A stretch of DNA of 38,841 nucleotides. It comes from Pseudomonadota bacterium (GTDB lineage: Bacteria; Pseudomonadota; Gammaproteobacteria; Burkholderiales; SG8-39). Within the stretch, counting starts at the first letter, position 1; each line of letters opens with the position of its first letter. Shown here in pieces: positions 1 through 11,506 of this stretch. The notes beneath the pieces are model-generated. The model did not search any database and was not told where the DNA came from. It saw only the letters and a list, made by a program, of their open reading frames with translations. The DNA lies in the NCBI GenBank assembly GCA_025352885.1, contig JANXRZ010000037.1, forward strand, positions 1-38,841, in the 5' to 3' direction. A program made the translations under genes and the position numbers.

Positions 1-3
1 GTC

Positions 4-51
4 AGGTTTGAGCCTGGCCCCTTTTTGTAAGGTTTAAGCGTGGCCCCTTTT
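4..51. repeat. Two tandem copies of a 22-bp direct repeat
   Basis: Positions 4-25 and 30-51 carry the same 22-base unit with two differences (20/22 identical), 26 bases apart. The shared core reads TGGCCCCTTTT. The array lies at the window edge just downstream of htpG, so more copies may lie to the left. It is non-coding. It resembles the short GC-rich intergenic repeats common in proteobacteria, but I cannot assign it to a named family. Confidence 0.6.
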
Positions 52-56
52 CGAAT

Positions 57-1907
<1,851 letters not shown>

Positions 1908-1968
1908 GCTTGGCCTCTTCGATTGGCTTGAATGGCTTGAATGGATTGGATACTACGGTCTGGGCGCA

Positions 1969-1995
1969 GGTTGGGGCGCCGGGGCCGGTTTCAAG
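1969..1995 (-). promoter_or_regulatory. Sigma-32 (heat-shock) type promoter of htpG
   Basis: Read on the minus strand, CTTGAAA (complement of 1989-1995) is an exact match to the sigma-32 -35 consensus. Twelve bases later comes CCCCAACC (complement of 1969-1976), close to the -10 consensus CCCCATNT. The spacing falls within the 11-16 bases usual for this sigma factor. It would give a leader of about 55 bases before the htpG ATG. HtpG is a classical heat-shock gene in proteobacteria, which fits. Called by eye. Confidence 0.55.
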
Positions 1996-2104
1996 AGCCA
2001 CCCGGTAGAATCCGCCGTTCCGTGACCAGCCGCCTGCCCGTTTGAACCAACGGGCCAAGTGCCGATCAAATCCCCGCCCAAGAACCCGACCCCACGACCC
2101 GCCA

Positions 2105-4810
2105 ATGACTTTCATGAAAATGCTATTTCGCATTGCTTTCACCGGCCTGATCGCCCTGCAGTTCCAGCCCGGGCTCGCGGCCTCGCCACAGAAAGTCACG
2201 AGCGTCGAAGGCGTCACCGAGTACCGACTGGACAATGGGCTGCGGGTGCTCATGATTCCGGACAGCTCGGTCGATTCAGTCATGGTGCACATCACTTACC
2301 TCGTCGGCTCACGCCATGAGGGGTACGGTGAAAAAGGCATGGCCCACCTCCTGGAGCACATGCTCTTCAAGGGCACGCCGAAGCATCCGAAGCTGAAGGA
2401 GGAGTTTTCGCGATTGGGCGTGCGCTTCAACGGGACCACCTCATTCGACCGCACGAACTACTTCGAGACGCTCGGGGCAACGGTCCCGAATCTCGAGCTG
2501 GCCCTCGAGATCGAAGCCGACCGGATGGTGAACTCCTTCGTGAGGAAATCGGATCTCGACAGTGAAATGACGGTCGTGCGCAACGAGTTCGAATCCGGCG
2601 AGAACAATCCGGTTTCGGTCCTGCGCCAGCGGATGATGCAGATCGCCTTTCCGTGGCACAACTATGGCAACGCGGTCATCGGCGCGCGGTCCGACATCGA
2701 AAACGTTCCGATCGACCGATTGCGTGCCTTCTATAAAACCCACTACCAGCCGGACAACGCTGTTCTTGCCATCGGCGGCAACTTCAATGAGCAACAGGCA
2801 CTCTCTCTGGTGGAGAAGCACTTCGGCCCCCTCCCCAGACCGGAGAGGAAGCTCCCCGCCCTCTATACGACCGAACCGACGCAGGACGGCGAGCGCAGCG
2901 TCATCCTCAGGCGGGCCGGCGACACGCAGATGGCTGCTGCCCTTTATCGCGTACCCTCAGGCGGGCACGAGGACTACCCCGCGATCGATATGCTGGTTCA
3001 CCTGCTTGCGACGCAGCCCACCGGCCGCCTGCACCGCGCCCTCGTGCAAAAGGGTCTCGCGAGCGGGATCTCGGGCGGCGAGAGTTCCCTGCACGATCCG
3101 GGGTTCATGTATTTCAGCGCGGGCCTGTCGAAGACGTCTGCGATCGACGCGGCCCGCGATGCCCTGCTCGGCACGGTGGAAAGCATCGCGGCCGAGCCCA
3201 TCCGCGCCGAAGAGGTCGAGCGCGCAAGGACTTCGCTGTTGAACGATTTCGAGAAGATCCAAAGCGATTCGCTTGCGTTGGTCTCGACGTTGTCCGAATA
3301 CAGCGCGACCGGCGACTGGAGGCTTTTCTACCTTTACCGGGATAGGGTGCGCAATGTGACGCTGCAGGACGTGCAGCGGGTCGCCACGACCTATCTGAAG
3401 CCGGCCAACCGGGTGCTCGGCACCTTCCTGCCCACCGAGCGTCCGGAGCGCGCGGAGATCCCGCCGGTGCCGGATCTCGCCAAGGCGCTCGCCGGCTACA
3501 CGGGAGGCAAGACGCCGGAACTCGGGGACGCCTTCGATCCGTCGCCTGCGAACATCGAGTCAAAGCTCGTGCGCAAAACGCTCTCGAACGGCATTCGCGT
3601 CGTCCTGCTACCCAAGAAGACGCGGGGTGGAAACGTGGTGGCGAGCCTCGCGCTGCATTGGGGCGACGAAGCGAGCAAGGCAAACCGTGCAGCAGCCTGC
3701 ACGTTGAGCGACAGCATGCTCATGCGCGGCTCGCGCAAGCACACGCGGGCAGAATTGCAGGACGCCTTCGAGAAGCTCAACTCGAACGTATCGGTCAGCG
3801 GAGAAGGCGCGGGTATCGACACCAAGCGCGCACAGTTCGCGGACACCTTGAGGCTGGTGGCCGAAGTCATCAAGGAGCCGGCCTTCCCGCCCAGTGAATT
3901 TGCCGAGCTCAAGCGCGCGGCCATCACGCGGCTTGAAAGCCAGCGCAGCGATCCGGGGACGATCGCAAGCCAGAGCCTCGGGCGCTATCTCTCGCCTTAC
4001 CCTAAAGGACATTGGCTTTACACTCCGACGACGGACGAGCGCATCGAGTCGCTGCAGCGGGTCACGCTCGAAGATGCCCAGCGGTGCTATAGCGATTTCG
4101 TCGGCGCGACGCGTGCGGAATTCGTCGCGATCGGCGATTTCAATCCCGATGAAGTGGCAAAGCTCGTTGAGGAGTTGTTCGGCGGCTGGAAATCGCCGCG
4201 CGGCTATGAGCGCATTCCGAGCCGCTACTTCGATCGTCCCGGCACGGCCACGGAAGTGCGCACGCCCGACAAGGCCAATGCGGTGTTGCGCGCCGGCGCC
4301 AACCTGAAGATACGGGACGACAACCCGGACTTCGCCGCGCTTGTGCTCGGAAACTACTTGCTCGGCGGGACTTCCACGGGACGCCTGTCGGCCCGGGTGC
4401 GCGAGAAGGAAGGCTTGTCATACGGGACCTATTCGACTTTCTCCGCCTCGCAACTCGACGAGTCCGGCAGCTTCGGTGTTTCCTCGATCTATGCGCCGCA
4501 GAACAAGCAGAAAGTCGAGACCGCTGTGCGCGAGGAGATCGAGCGCGTGCTGCGTGAAGGCTTCACGCCCGAGGAGGTTGCGGCGGGAAAGAGCGGCTAC
4601 CTCGAGGCGCGCCGCGCCGGTCGAATCCAGGACCGCAACCTGCTCGGGCGCTTGAGCCTCTATGCTTACCTGGACCGGACTTTCGCCTGGGATATCGACT
4701 TCGAGAAAAAACTCGCGGCACTCACACCGGACCAGGTGCGCGACGCAATGCGCCGCCACCTCGACGTGGCGAAGCTCGCCATCGTCAAGGCGGGCGATTT
4801 CAAGGAATAG
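2105..4810 (+). CDS. Secreted M16 family zinc metallopeptidase, two-domain (pitrilysin-like)
   Basis: Periplasmic zinc peptidase of the insulinase/pitrilysin family, 901 residues from the ATG at 2105. The open frame continues 21 codons upstream, but this ATG begins a clean signal peptide (hydrophobic 8-20, likely cut after GLAA near 26). The first half carries the inverted zinc motif HLLEH (H81, E84, H85), and E161 lies exactly 76 residues after H85, as expected for the third zinc ligand. The second half (from about 490) repeats the fold, with [13 protein letters not shown], but has lost the HxxEH motif, as is usual for the non-catalytic partner domain. It is a fusion of what other bacteria often encode as two adjacent genes. 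The stop overlaps the convergent mscL by 11 bases. The substrate is unknown. Confidence 0.93.
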   Translation: MTFMKMLFRIAFTGLIALQFQPGLAASPQKVTSVEGVTEYRLDNGLRVLMIPDSSVDSVMVHITYLVGSRHEGYGEKGMAHLLEHMLFKGTPKHPKLKEEFSRLGVRFNGTTSFDRTNYFETLGATVPNLELALEIEADRMVNSFVRKSDLDSEMTVVRNEFESGENNPVSVLRQRMMQIAFPWHNYGNAVIGARSDIENVPIDRLRAFYKTHYQPDNAVLAIGGNFNEQQALSLVEKHFGPLPRPERKLPALYTTEPTQDGERSVILRRAGDTQMAAALYRVPSGGHEDYPAIDMLVHLLATQPTGRLHRALVQKGLASGISGGESSLHDPGFMYFSAGLSKTSAIDAARDALLGTVESIAAEPIRAEEVERARTSLLNDFEKIQSDSLALVSTLSEYSATGDWRLFYLYRDRVRNVTLQDVQRVATTYLKPANRVLGTFLPTERPERAEIPPVPDLAKALAGYTGGKTPELGDAFDPSPANIESKLVRKTLSNGIRVVLLPKKTRGGNVVASLALHWGDEASKANRAAACTLSDSMLMRGSRKHTRAELQDAFEKLNSNVSVSGEGAGIDTKRAQFADTLRLVAEVIKEPAFPPSEFAELKRAAITRLESQRSDPGTIASQSLGRYLSPYPKGHWLYTPTTDERIESLQRVTLEDAQRCYSDFVGATRAEFVAIGDFNPDEVAKLVEELFGGWKSPRGYERIPSRYFDRPGTATEVRTPDKANAVLRAGANLKIRDDNPDFAALVLGNYLLGGTSTGRLSARVREKEGLSYGTYSTFSASQLDESGSFGVSSIYAPQNKQKVETAVREEIERVLREGFTPEEVAAGKSGYLEARRAGRIQDRNLLGRLSLYAYLDRTFAWDIDFEKKLAALTPDQVRDAMRRHLDVAKLAIVKAGDFKE

Positions 4811-5183
4811 GCCGTGCCTTGAGCAGGTCGCGGATTTCCTCGAGGAGCACTTCCTCGCGCGCGGGCATCGGCGGGGCAGCGGCCGGTTCACGCCGCTTGA
4901 GGCGGTTGATGAGCTTGACCGCCATGAAGATCGCCCAGGCAATGATCAGGAAATCCACGCAGGTCTGCAGGAACTTGCCGTACTTGATGGTGGCCTGACC
5001 GACCTGCACGGTGAGCGCGGCGAAGTTCAACCCGCCGAGCAGCGTACCTACGAGCGGCATGATGAGGTCTTCGACCATCGAGGCGACGATCTTGCCGAAC
5101 GCCGCCCCGATGATGACCCCGACCGCGAGATCGACCACGTTCCCCTTGATGGCGAATTCCTTGAACTCCTTCATCACGCTCAT
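4800..5183 (-). CDS. mscL: Large-conductance mechanosensitive channel MscL
   Basis: Homopentameric inner-membrane channel that opens at high membrane tension to release solutes after osmotic downshock. The 127-residue protein has the hallmark N-terminus [19 protein letters not shown], the first transmembrane helix with the [12 protein letters not shown] pore segment (about 20-45), a periplasmic loop, the second helix [20 protein letters not shown] (about 76-95), and a charged C-terminal bundle ending in [17 protein letters not shown] eight bases upstream supports the start at 5183. It follows greB by 19 bases on the same strand, so the two may be co-transcribed. Its 3' end overlaps that of the M16 peptidase gene. 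Confidence 0.97.
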   Translation of the reverse strand: MSVMKEFKEFAIKGNVVDLAVGVIIGAAFGKIVASMVEDLIMPLVGTLLGGLNFAALTVQVGQATIKYGKFLQTCVDFLIIAWAIFMAVKLINRLKRREPAAAPPMPAREEVLLEEIRDLLKARPIP

Positions 5184-5202
5184 TTGCCGTACTCCGTGCA
5201 GG

Positions 5203-5754
5203 TCAATCGATCGAGAGGTACTTCACCTCGAGTATTTCGAGTTCTTCGTTGCCCCCCGGCGTTCGCAGGGTCACTACGTCACCCTCCTTCGCCTTGATGA
5301 GCGCCTTGGCGATCGGTGAAATCCAGGAGACCCGCCCGCGGGAGGTGTCGACTTCATCGAGCCCGACGATCGTCACGGTCTTCTCGCCACCTGCGGACGA
5401 GCGAACCGTAACGGTTGCGCCGAAGAAAATCTGGTCGGAGTCGCGGCCGGCCGAGCGAACGACCTCGGAATTCTCCAGCCGCCGGATCAGGAAGCGCACC
5501 CGCCTGTCGATTTCCCTGAGGCGCCGCTTGCCGTAGATGTAATCCCCGTTCTCGGACCGGTCGCCGTTGGACGCAGCCCACGACACAGTCTTTACGACCT
5601 CCGGCCGGTCGACTTCGACCAGGTGCTTGAGTTCGGTCCGCAAGCGGTCGTAGCCGGCCGGCGTCATGTAGTACCGGTCGACGGAGGGTTGAGCCGGCTC
5701 GACCGGCTCATCGTCCTCGAGGTCGTCGTTTTCGCGAGTAAATGCCTTTGACAT
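5203..5754 (-). CDS. greB: Transcription elongation factor GreB
   Basis: GreB enters the secondary channel of RNA polymerase and stimulates cleavage of backtracked RNA. The N-terminal coiled coil contains the GreB-type block [17 protein letters not shown] (about 78-94; acidic residues at its tip are the catalytic site in this family). It is followed by [17 protein letters not shown] and the C-terminal FKBP-like domain, with [15 protein letters not shown]. At 183 residues it is slightly long because of an acidic N-terminal extension ([13 protein letters not shown]). There is no Shine-Dalgarno sequence before the ATG. Instead a TAAAAT box lies six bases upstream, which suggests a leaderless mRNA. 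The block above favours GreB over GreA. Confidence 0.95.
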   Translation of the reverse strand: MSKAFTRENDDLEDDEPVEPAQPSVDRYYMTPAGYDRLRTELKHLVEVDRPEVVKTVSWAASNGDRSENGDYIYGKRRLREIDRRVRFLIRRLENSEVVRSAGRDSDQIFFGATVTVRSSAGGEKTVTIVGLDEVDTSRGRVSWISPIAKALIKAKEGDVVTLRTPGGNEELEILEVKYLSID

Positions 5755-5760
5755 AATGCG

Positions 5761-5766
5761 ATTTTA
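5761..5766 (-). promoter_or_regulatory. -10-like TAAAAT box six bases before the greB ATG
   Basis: On the minus strand the sequence reads TAAAAT, CGCATT, then ATG. A -10 box ending six bases from the start codon would place transcription initiation at or next to the A of ATG. No Shine-Dalgarno sequence is present. I see no convincing -35 element 17 bases further up, so the promoter call is tentative. Confidence 0.35.
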
Positions 5767-5877
5767 CCCCCCGCCTTACCCCTTCGATGCCGGCGGCCCA
5801 ACCGCCGGGGCTACTTGCCAGAGCGAGGGCGCTTGCCCAGAATGGCGGCTTACGCAATGAGACAGGGGGGAGTTGTC

Positions 5878-6600
5878 ATGGCCAAGGACAAGGACGATCT
5901 GCTGGCGCGCATGCGCCTGCGCGAATGGGTGCTCATGGGCCTTATCGCGGCCACCGCCATCCTTGCCAACCTTCCCAGCGATTTCCTCGAAAAATACCAG
6001 CTCAACCCAAATTACCTGATCGCCGCGCTCAGTTGCACGGTGATCTTCGGCCTGTTCCTTTACCTGAGGTTCTTTTTCTTCCTCGCGGTCGTGCTGCTGA
6101 TCGCCGGGGCCAACATGCCGGAACAGATCGCCGAGCGGTTCAACGTCTCGAAGGTGCCGCTCATCCTGGCGCTGGTGGTGCTGGTCGGCATTTCGCTCAT
6201 CAACTACGTCGTCAAGCTTATGCCGACCGGCCTCGAGCCCAAGCCTCGGACGAAAAGCGCCGAAGGCGTTCGCGCAATGTTCTACGCCATCGAGAAGAAC
6301 AACCTCGTCTATGCGCAGAAGGTCATCAGCATGGATTTCGACCCGAATCTGATGCACGACAACGGCTACACGCCCCTGGCTTACGCTGCCATGAAGGGCA
6401 ACCCGCAAATGGTCGAGTTGTTCCTTCGAAATGGCGCGAGCCCACTCCTGACCACCAAGGAAGGCGACTCCCCCGTGGAGCTTGCTTTGCGATTCGGCCA
6501 CGCCGACGTTGCGGACATGCTCAAGAAAGCCCGCAAGGACCTCGAGACCGCCACTTCGCCGCACATGCCCGCCGCCTCGACCCAGTCGGTTGCGGCGTGA
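5878..6600 (+). CDS. Membrane-anchored ankyrin-repeat protein
   Basis: Predicted inner-membrane protein of 240 residues with a cytoplasmic ankyrin domain, probably for protein-protein contacts. The partner is unknown. Hydrophobic segments lie at about 14-34 (WVLMGLIAATAILANL), 45-80 (a long stretch including YLRFFFFLAVVLLIAGA) and 95-117. Ankyrin repeats follow at about 140-220, with typical GYTPLAYAAMKGNPQMVELFLRNGAS-type helices (the stretch beginning near residue 162) and a second unit ending in ELALRFGHADVADMLKKA. The ATG at 5878 is preferred over an upstream in-frame TTG at 5815 because a strong GGGGGGAG lies just before it. It lies between greB (divergent) and nrdJ and is followed by a hairpin, so it is probably monocistronic. 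Confidence 0.85.
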   Translation: MAKDKDDLLARMRLREWVLMGLIAATAILANLPSDFLEKYQLNPNYLIAALSCTVIFGLFLYLRFFFFLAVVLLIAGANMPEQIAERFNVSKVPLILALVVLVGISLINYVVKLMPTGLEPKPRTKSAEGVRAMFYAIEKNNLVYAQKVISMDFDPNLMHDNGYTPLAYAAMKGNPQMVELFLRNGASPLLTTKEGDSPVELALRFGHADVADMLKKARKDLETATSPHMPAASTQSVAA

Positions 6601-6610
6601 GGTGACCCGG

Positions 6611-6635
6611 CGCGCGGTTGGTACGCGCGTCCTTG
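6611..6635 (+). terminator. Possible intrinsic terminator after the ankyrin gene
   Basis: Eleven bases after the stop, CGCGCG (6611-6616) pairs perfectly with CGCGCG (6624-6629) across a 7-base loop, followed by the moderately T-rich TCCTTGTT. A second small hairpin (TTGCGG, two-base loop, CCGCAA, 6636-6649) follows. The T-tract is weak, so termination efficiency is uncertain. Confidence 0.35.
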
Positions 6636-6685
6636 TTGCGGTGCCGCAAAAGCGCCTAAAATCCGCATCCCCCGTCCCGCCTCCT

Positions 6686-6703
6686 TACTGTATAAAATAA
6701 CAG
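6686..6703 (+). promoter_or_regulatory. LexA (SOS) box overlapping the nrdJ promoter and start
   Basis: TACTGTATAAAATAACAG matches the proteobacterial LexA consensus CTGT-N8-ACAG exactly, with an AT-rich centre and the flanking TA on the left. It ends three bases before the nrdJ ATG at 6707. The centre contains TATAAA/TAAAAT, which could serve as the -10 element, so LexA binding would block initiation directly. An alternative promoter (TTGTTG at 6633, TAAAAT at 6657-6662) would put the box just downstream of the start point as a roadblock. The match is seen directly. Regulation by LexA is inferred. Confidence 0.75.
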
Positions 6704-6706
6704 GTC

Positions 6707-9565
6707 ATGAACGAACTCGCCTCCCATAGCGCCGCAGTCGCGGCCGAGCAGGAAGTCTGCCGCGACGTCCTCGTCGAGAAGTACGCCAAGGACAAGGAAT
6801 CGACCGTTGCCGAAGTGCGGCTTCGCGTCGCCCGCGCCCTCGCCCAGGTCGAAAATGAAGATCGCCGGCAGCACTGGGAGCGGCGATTCCGCCAGGCGCA
6901 GGACGACGGCTTCATCCCGGCCGGTCGCATCAATTCGGCGGCCGGCATCCAGATGCAGGCCACGCTCATCAATTGCTTCGTGCAGCCCGTAGGCGACTCG
7001 ATCTCCGAGCTCGTCGACGGACGGCCCGGCATCTATACGGCGTTGCAGGAAGCTGCGGAAACGATGCGCCGTGGAGGCGGCGTCGGATATGACTTTTCAT
7101 CGATCCGGCCCAAGGGCGCCGAGGTCAAGGGAACGCACTCGCGGGCAAGCGGCCCCGTGTCCTACATGCGCGTCTTCGATCGCTCCTGCGAGACGGTGGA
7201 ATCGGCCGGCGCGCGCCGTGGCGCGCAGATGGGCGTCCTGCGCTGTGACCATCCGGACGTGGAGGAATTCATCCACGCCAAAGACACCGGGGAACTGAGC
7301 AACTTCAATATCTCGGTCGGCGTGACCGACGCTTTCATGCTCGCGGTCGAGCACGACTCGATGGTCGAGCTCGCGCACAAAGCGCGGCCGGGGAAGGAAC
7401 AATTCGAATCCGGCGCATACCAGCGGGACGATGGCGCCTGGGTCTATCGCAAGGTTCGCGCACGCGACTTGTGGGACCAGGTCATGCGCTCGACGTACGA
7501 CCATGCCGAGCCGGGCATCCTGTTTCTGGACCGCATGAACCGGGACAACAACCTCAACTATTGCGAAACGATCGAGAGCACCAACCCCTGCGCCGAGCAG
7601 CCGCTGCCGCCTTACGGTTGCTGCTGCCTGGGGTCCATCGACTTGACGAAATTCGTGACCGATGCGTTCGCCGAGAAAGCGACATTCGATTTCACCGCAT
7701 TCGGGAAAGTCGTCGAGGTGTCGGTGCGCATGCTCGACAACGTGCTGGAGGTCACCGCCTGGCCGCTCGAGCAACAGCACCAGGAGGCCATGGCCAAGCG
7801 CCGCGTGGGGCTGGGGTTCACCGGCCTTGGCGATGCGCTCATCATGCTGCGTTTACGTTATGACGGTGCCGAAGCACGCGAGATGGCCGCGAAGATTTCG
7901 CAAGCCATGCGCGACTGCGCGTATCGAGCGTCCGTGGAACTCGCACGCGAGCGCGGGGCGTTCAAGCTGTTCAACGCCGACCTCTACCTTTCGGGCACCA
8001 GCTTCGCGGCCCGCCTGCCGGACGACATCAAGGCCGCGATCAGGCGCCACGGCATTCGCAACTCGCACCTGCTCTCGATTGCGCCGACCGGCACCATCAG
8101 CCTGGCCTTTGCCGACAACGCTTCGAACGGCATCGAGCCGCCTTTCTCCTGGACCTATACCCGCAAGAAGCGCATGGCGGACGGCTCGCTCAAGGAGTTC
8201 CCGGTCGAAGACCACGCCTGGCGGCGGTATCGGGCACAGGGGGGCGACGTCGCGAACCTGCCTCCCTGGTTCGTCACGGCCCTCGAGTTGTCGGCCTCGG
8301 CGCACGAGGAAATGGTCGCGGCTGTTGCCCCCTTCGTGGACACGAGCATTTCCAAGACGGTGAACGTGCCAGAGGACTATCCGTATGGGGAATTCCAGGA
8401 CCTGTACTTCAAGGCGTGGAAGTCGGGCCTGAAAGGCCTTGCGACCTATCGGCCGAACAGCGTGCTCGGCTCGATCCTCTCGGTGGACAAGCCGGTCGAG
8501 AAGGAAAAGCCGCAGGATTTCAGGCAGGACGACCGCAATCGCCGGATCGCGATCAAGTCCGTCCCAGCACCCGTGCTTTCGAGCCTTGCGTGGCCCGGCC
8601 GTCCGAACCTCGCCGGAGGCAATCCGGCCTGGACTTACATGATCGAGCATCCGCACGGCACCTTTGCCGTGTTCGTGGGCCACGTGGATACGGACGACTC
8701 CAACTCGGGGCGTCCGCACGCTTTCGAAGTTTGGGTAAACGGCGCCGAGCAGCCCCGCGGGATCGGGGCGTTGGCCAAGACGCTGTCGATGGACATGCGC
8801 GCGAACGACGCCGGCTGGCTGCGGCTCAAGCTCGAGTCTCTGTCGAAGGCCGCCGGCGACGACGCTTTCGACATGGCTTTCCCCCCGCATGGCGAGATCC
8901 GGCGCATGCCTTCGGTCGTGTCCGCGCTCGCCCAGGTCGTGCGCTTGCGCGTCGACCAGCTTGGCGCGCTCGTGGAAGGCACTGCGACGCCCGTGCTCGA
9001 TGCGATGTTCAGCCTCAAGGAACCCAAGACCGGCACGGACGGCACCATGTCATGGACGGTCGACGTGCTCAATCCCGGGACAGGCGACGATTTCGTGCTC
9101 GGCCTAAAGGAGATCACGCTGCCTGACGGCCTCACCCGTCCTTATTCGGTATGGCTCTCGGGAGAATATCCGCGCGCCTTCGATGGACTGTGCAAGATCT
9201 TGTCGCTCGACATGCGCGTTGTGGACCCGGCCTGGATAGGCATGAAGCTGAGGAAACTCATCGATTACCCCGAGCCGCTCGGCGATTTCATGGCGTTCGT
9301 CCCCGGCGAGAAGCGCCAGCAGACGTGGCCCTCCACCGTTGCATATGTCGCGCGCCTGATCATCCACCGCTACGCAATGCTCGGCATCCTGCGCGAAGAC
9401 GGCTTTCCCGTGACGCACGTAGACGCTGCCGAAAAAGCGACTGCGCCAGGCTCGGCGCCGGTCATGAAGGGCACGGCGTGCCCGGAGTGCGGCAACCACA
9501 CCATGATCCGCAAGGATGGCTGCGACTACTGCACCGCCTGTGGATACGTCGGCATCTGCGGCTAA
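6707..9565 (+). CDS. nrdJ: Adenosylcobalamin-dependent ribonucleoside-diphosphate reductase (class II)
   Basis: Makes deoxyribonucleotides using an adenosylcobalamin-derived radical; it needs no R2 subunit and no oxygen. The 952-residue protein carries NCFVQP (C90, expected first redox cysteine), [16 protein letters not shown], and the active-site NPCAEQP (N293, C295 and E297 as the radical triad), followed by GCCCLGS. The barrel core ends near 600. The region about 620-880 holds two copies of a related domain, each with a (A/C)K(T/I)LS(M/L)DMR motif, resembling the TSCPD domain often found at the end of class II enzymes. A zinc-ribbon-like tail (CPEC, CDYCTAC, terminal CG) probably relays reducing equivalents. 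No nrdA, nrdB or nrdD is nearby. The start lies just after a LexA box and has only a weak AGG before it. A YHS lipoprotein gene follows after 13 bases. Confidence 0.95.
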   Translation: MNELASHSAAVAAEQEVCRDVLVEKYAKDKESTVAEVRLRVARALAQVENEDRRQHWERRFRQAQDDGFIPAGRINSAAGIQMQATLINCFVQPVGDSISELVDGRPGIYTALQEAAETMRRGGGVGYDFSSIRPKGAEVKGTHSRASGPVSYMRVFDRSCETVESAGARRGAQMGVLRCDHPDVEEFIHAKDTGELSNFNISVGVTDAFMLAVEHDSMVELAHKARPGKEQFESGAYQRDDGAWVYRKVRARDLWDQVMRSTYDHAEPGILFLDRMNRDNNLNYCETIESTNPCAEQPLPPYGCCCLGSIDLTKFVTDAFAEKATFDFTAFGKVVEVSVRMLDNVLEVTAWPLEQQHQEAMAKRRVGLGFTGLGDALIMLRLRYDGAEAREMAAKISQAMRDCAYRASVELARERGAFKLFNADLYLSGTSFAARLPDDIKAAIRRHGIRNSHLLSIAPTGTISLAFADNASNGIEPPFSWTYTRKKRMADGSLKEFPVEDHAWRRYRAQGGDVANLPPWFVTALELSASAHEEMVAAVAPFVDTSISKTVNVPEDYPYGEFQDLYFKAWKSGLKGLATYRPNSVLGSILSVDKPVEKEKPQDFRQDDRNRRIAIKSVPAPVLSSLAWPGRPNLAGGNPAWTYMIEHPHGTFAVFVGHVDTDDSNSGRPHAFEVWVNGAEQPRGIGALAKTLSMDMRANDAGWLRLKLESLSKAAGDDAFDMAFPPHGEIRRMPSVVSALAQVVRLRVDQLGALVEGTATPVLDAMFSLKEPKTGTDGTMSWTVDVLNPGTGDDFVLGLKEITLPDGLTRPYSVWLSGEYPRAFDGLCKILSLDMRVVDPAWIGMKLRKLIDYPEPLGDFMAFVPGEKRQQTWPSTVAYVARLIIHRYAMLGILREDGFPVTHVDAAEKATAPGSAPVMKGTACPECGNHTMIRKDGCDYCTACGYVGICG

Positions 9566-9578
9566 AAGGGGCTCCACC

Positions 9579-10136
9579 ATGCAAGCTGTCCGGCTTTCTT
9601 TCGTAATTGCTTTTGCCGCCCTGCTCTCGGCGTGCGGCTCGATGAACGTGATTTCCGACGGGCCGGACGCCCGCCTCATGCTGCGCGGCAACGATCCGAT
9701 CTCTTACTTCACCCAGGCCCGGCCGGTGCCGGGCAAGCCCGATCTCAAGGCCGAGCACGATGGCGTGACCTACCGGTTCGCGAGCGAAGAGAATCGTCGC
9801 TTGTTCATTGCGAGCCCCGCGAAGTACGCGCCGCAGTTCGGTGGATTCTGCTCGAACGGAATGGTGTACGCGGTGCCCATCGCGGGCGAGACAGACAGCT
9901 ACAAGGTCATCGACGGCAAGCTTTACATGTTCGGCGGATCCCGCTCGAAGATCTTCTTCGAGATGGACCAGGAAAAGAACCTCAAGCTGGCCCAGTACTA
10001 CTGGGACACGGAGGTGAAGGACGCAAATTGGCGCGTGCAGTCCTGGAAGCGGGTGTTCTTCAGCAAGGTGGCGCACTACAAGACCAATGCCGAGCTCGCG
10101 GCCGAGTACGAGCAGCGCACCGGCAAGAAGCTTTGA
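9579..10136 (+). CDS. YHS-domain lipoprotein
   Basis: Small predicted lipoprotein of 185 residues. The signal sequence ends in a lipobox LLSAC with the acylated cysteine at C19, so the protein should be anchored in the cell envelope. The YHS-like domain follows (about 32-80), with GNDPISYFTQARPVPGKPD, YRFASEENRRLFIASPAKYAP and QFGGFCSNGMVY. YHS domains are often associated with metal-binding proteins, but the function of this subgroup is unknown to me. The start at 9579 is chosen because AAAGGGG lies nine bases upstream and the lipoprotein signal begins there; the frame is open further upstream into nrdJ. The 13-base gap to nrdJ suggests co-transcription. It ends one base from the convergent secretion adaptor gene. 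Confidence 0.85.
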   Translation: MQAVRLSFVIAFAALLSACGSMNVISDGPDARLMLRGNDPISYFTQARPVPGKPDLKAEHDGVTYRFASEENRRLFIASPAKYAPQFGGFCSNGMVYAVPIAGETDSYKVIDGKLYMFGGSRSKIFFEMDQEKNLKLAQYYWDTEVKDANWRVQSWKRVFFSKVAHYKTNAELAAEYEQRTGKKL

Positions 10137-10137
10137 G

Positions 10138-11499
10138 CTAGCGCTCCCGCGCGCCTTCGTGCATGACTTTCTGCACGGGTGAGAGCAGGTATTCGAGCAA
10201 CGTGCGCTCGCCGAGCTTGATCTCGGCCACAACCTGCATGCCCGGGGACAAGGCATAGCGCGCCCCGCCCGCTTCGAGCTTCTGGGTGTCCAGCTCGACA
10301 ATAGCGCGAAAGGCCAGCGCGCCCATAGGGCGGTCACGCCCGAACAAGGCATCGGAACGGGTATTGGCGCTCGCAGCTTCGGTAGCATCCCCGCTCACCT
10401 GCGCGACGCGCGCATCGACCATCCCGTATTTCTGGAACGGGAAAGCGGCGAGCTTCACCTTGACCGGCTGGCCGGGCCGCACGAAGCCGATATCCTGGTT
10501 CGACACCCAGACCTCCGCCCTCAGGTTTTCTCCCTGCGGCACGAGCGTCATCAGGATCGTGCCCGGTGACACCACTGTACCCGGCGTGTGCGTGGCCAAG
10601 TCCTTGACGAGCCCCGCCTGCGGCGCCTTCAGTTCGAGGAGTTGCTGGCGGTGCGCGACCTTCGCCAGCTCCTGCCGGGCCTTCTCAAGCTGCACTGCAG
10701 TATCCGTGCGCTCGGCCTGCAGTTGCCTGCGATAGTCGGCGGTCAGTTGAAGAATCCTTTTCTCCGACTGCTCGATCGACGCCGCGTTCGACTGCATCAC
10801 AAACTGCTGTGAGCGCAGGTCCTGCTCCTTCTCGATGCGCTCGCGCGCCTTGTCGGTCGCAAGCAACGCGCCGGCATATCCGCCCTTGGCCAGCTTTTCG
10901 AAGGCTGCTTCCTGCGCCTTGTAATGCGGCAGGATGCCGAGCAGCTTTCCATGGATCTCCCGCGCGCTATCCAGGTCGTGCGTCGCCTTGGCAAGCGAAG
11001 CCCGCTCCTGGCCGAGCGCGTTTTGCCAGGCCGTGACGTTCGCGGTGTACTGCGCAAGCGCCGGCGCATAAAGGCCGGGCGGATCGTCTCGCTCGCGGGC
11101 GATCGGGAGGCCGGCCAGCTGCGCGTCGATGCGTCTCAGCGCGAGGCGCTTGGAGTAGAAATCGTTGGCGAGCGAGGTTGCGTCGGCGCTCGCGAGCACG
11201 GCGTCCATCCTGAGCAACACCTGGCCTTCGCTCACGCGCTCGCCCTCCGCCACCAGGATCTCCTTGACGACGCCCTGCTCCGAGGGCTGGACGATCTTGA
11301 GGTAGCCCGACGGGACCAGTTTTCCGTCGGTCACTGCGACGATGTCGAGCCTGCCGATCGCGGACCATGCAAGGAGCGCCACGAGCATGAGCACGAGCCC
11401 CGTGAGAAAGGCGCCGGCCAATGGCGCCGGTGGGGAAGACTGGATGCGCAGGAGCGCCGGCGCAAACTCGAGCGGATCGTGCGAGGTGGCGGGTTTCAT
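10138..11499 (-). CDS. HlyD-family type I secretion membrane fusion protein
   Basis: Periplasmic adaptor that links an inner-membrane ABC exporter to an outer-membrane TolC-type channel. From the ATG at 11499 the protein has 453 residues. It shows a short cytoplasmic tail, one transmembrane helix (about 27-48, AGAFLTGLVLMLVALLAWSA), a first lipoyl half-motif VQPSEQGVVKEILVAEGERV, a long alpha-helical coiled-coil hairpin (about 110-300), the second lipoyl half (ELKAPQAGLVKDLATH), a beta-barrel with LRAEVWVSNQDIGFVRPGQ, and the C-terminal GMQVVAEIKLGERTLLEYLLSP typical of the HlyD family. GTG at 11535 and ATG at 11529 are alternative starts that would overlap the exporter gene. It lies directly downstream of the exporter. 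No substrate or TolC gene is adjacent. Confidence 0.92.
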   Translation of the reverse strand: MKPATSHDPLEFAPALLRIQSSPPAPLAGAFLTGLVLMLVALLAWSAIGRLDIVAVTDGKLVPSGYLKIVQPSEQGVVKEILVAEGERVSEGQVLLRMDAVLASADATSLANDFYSKRLALRRIDAQLAGLPIARERDDPPGLYAPALAQYTANVTAWQNALGQERASLAKATHDLDSAREIHGKLLGILPHYKAQEAAFEKLAKGGYAGALLATDKARERIEKEQDLRSQQFVMQSNAASIEQSEKRILQLTADYRRQLQAERTDTAVQLEKARQELAKVAHRQQLLELKAPQAGLVKDLATHTPGTVVSPGTILMTLVPQGENLRAEVWVSNQDIGFVRPGQPVKVKLAAFPFQKYGMVDARVAQVSGDATEAASANTRSDALFGRDRPMGALAFRAIVELDTQKLEAGGARYALSPGMQVVAEIKLGERTLLEYLLSPVQKVMHEGARER

Positions 11500-11506
11500 G
11501 GCGGGT

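Noticed and set aside
6601-6706. Cobalamin riboswitch before the B12-dependent reductase
   Set aside because: The leader is only about 100 bases, which is too short for the full element, and I see no B12-box. The LexA box explains the site better.
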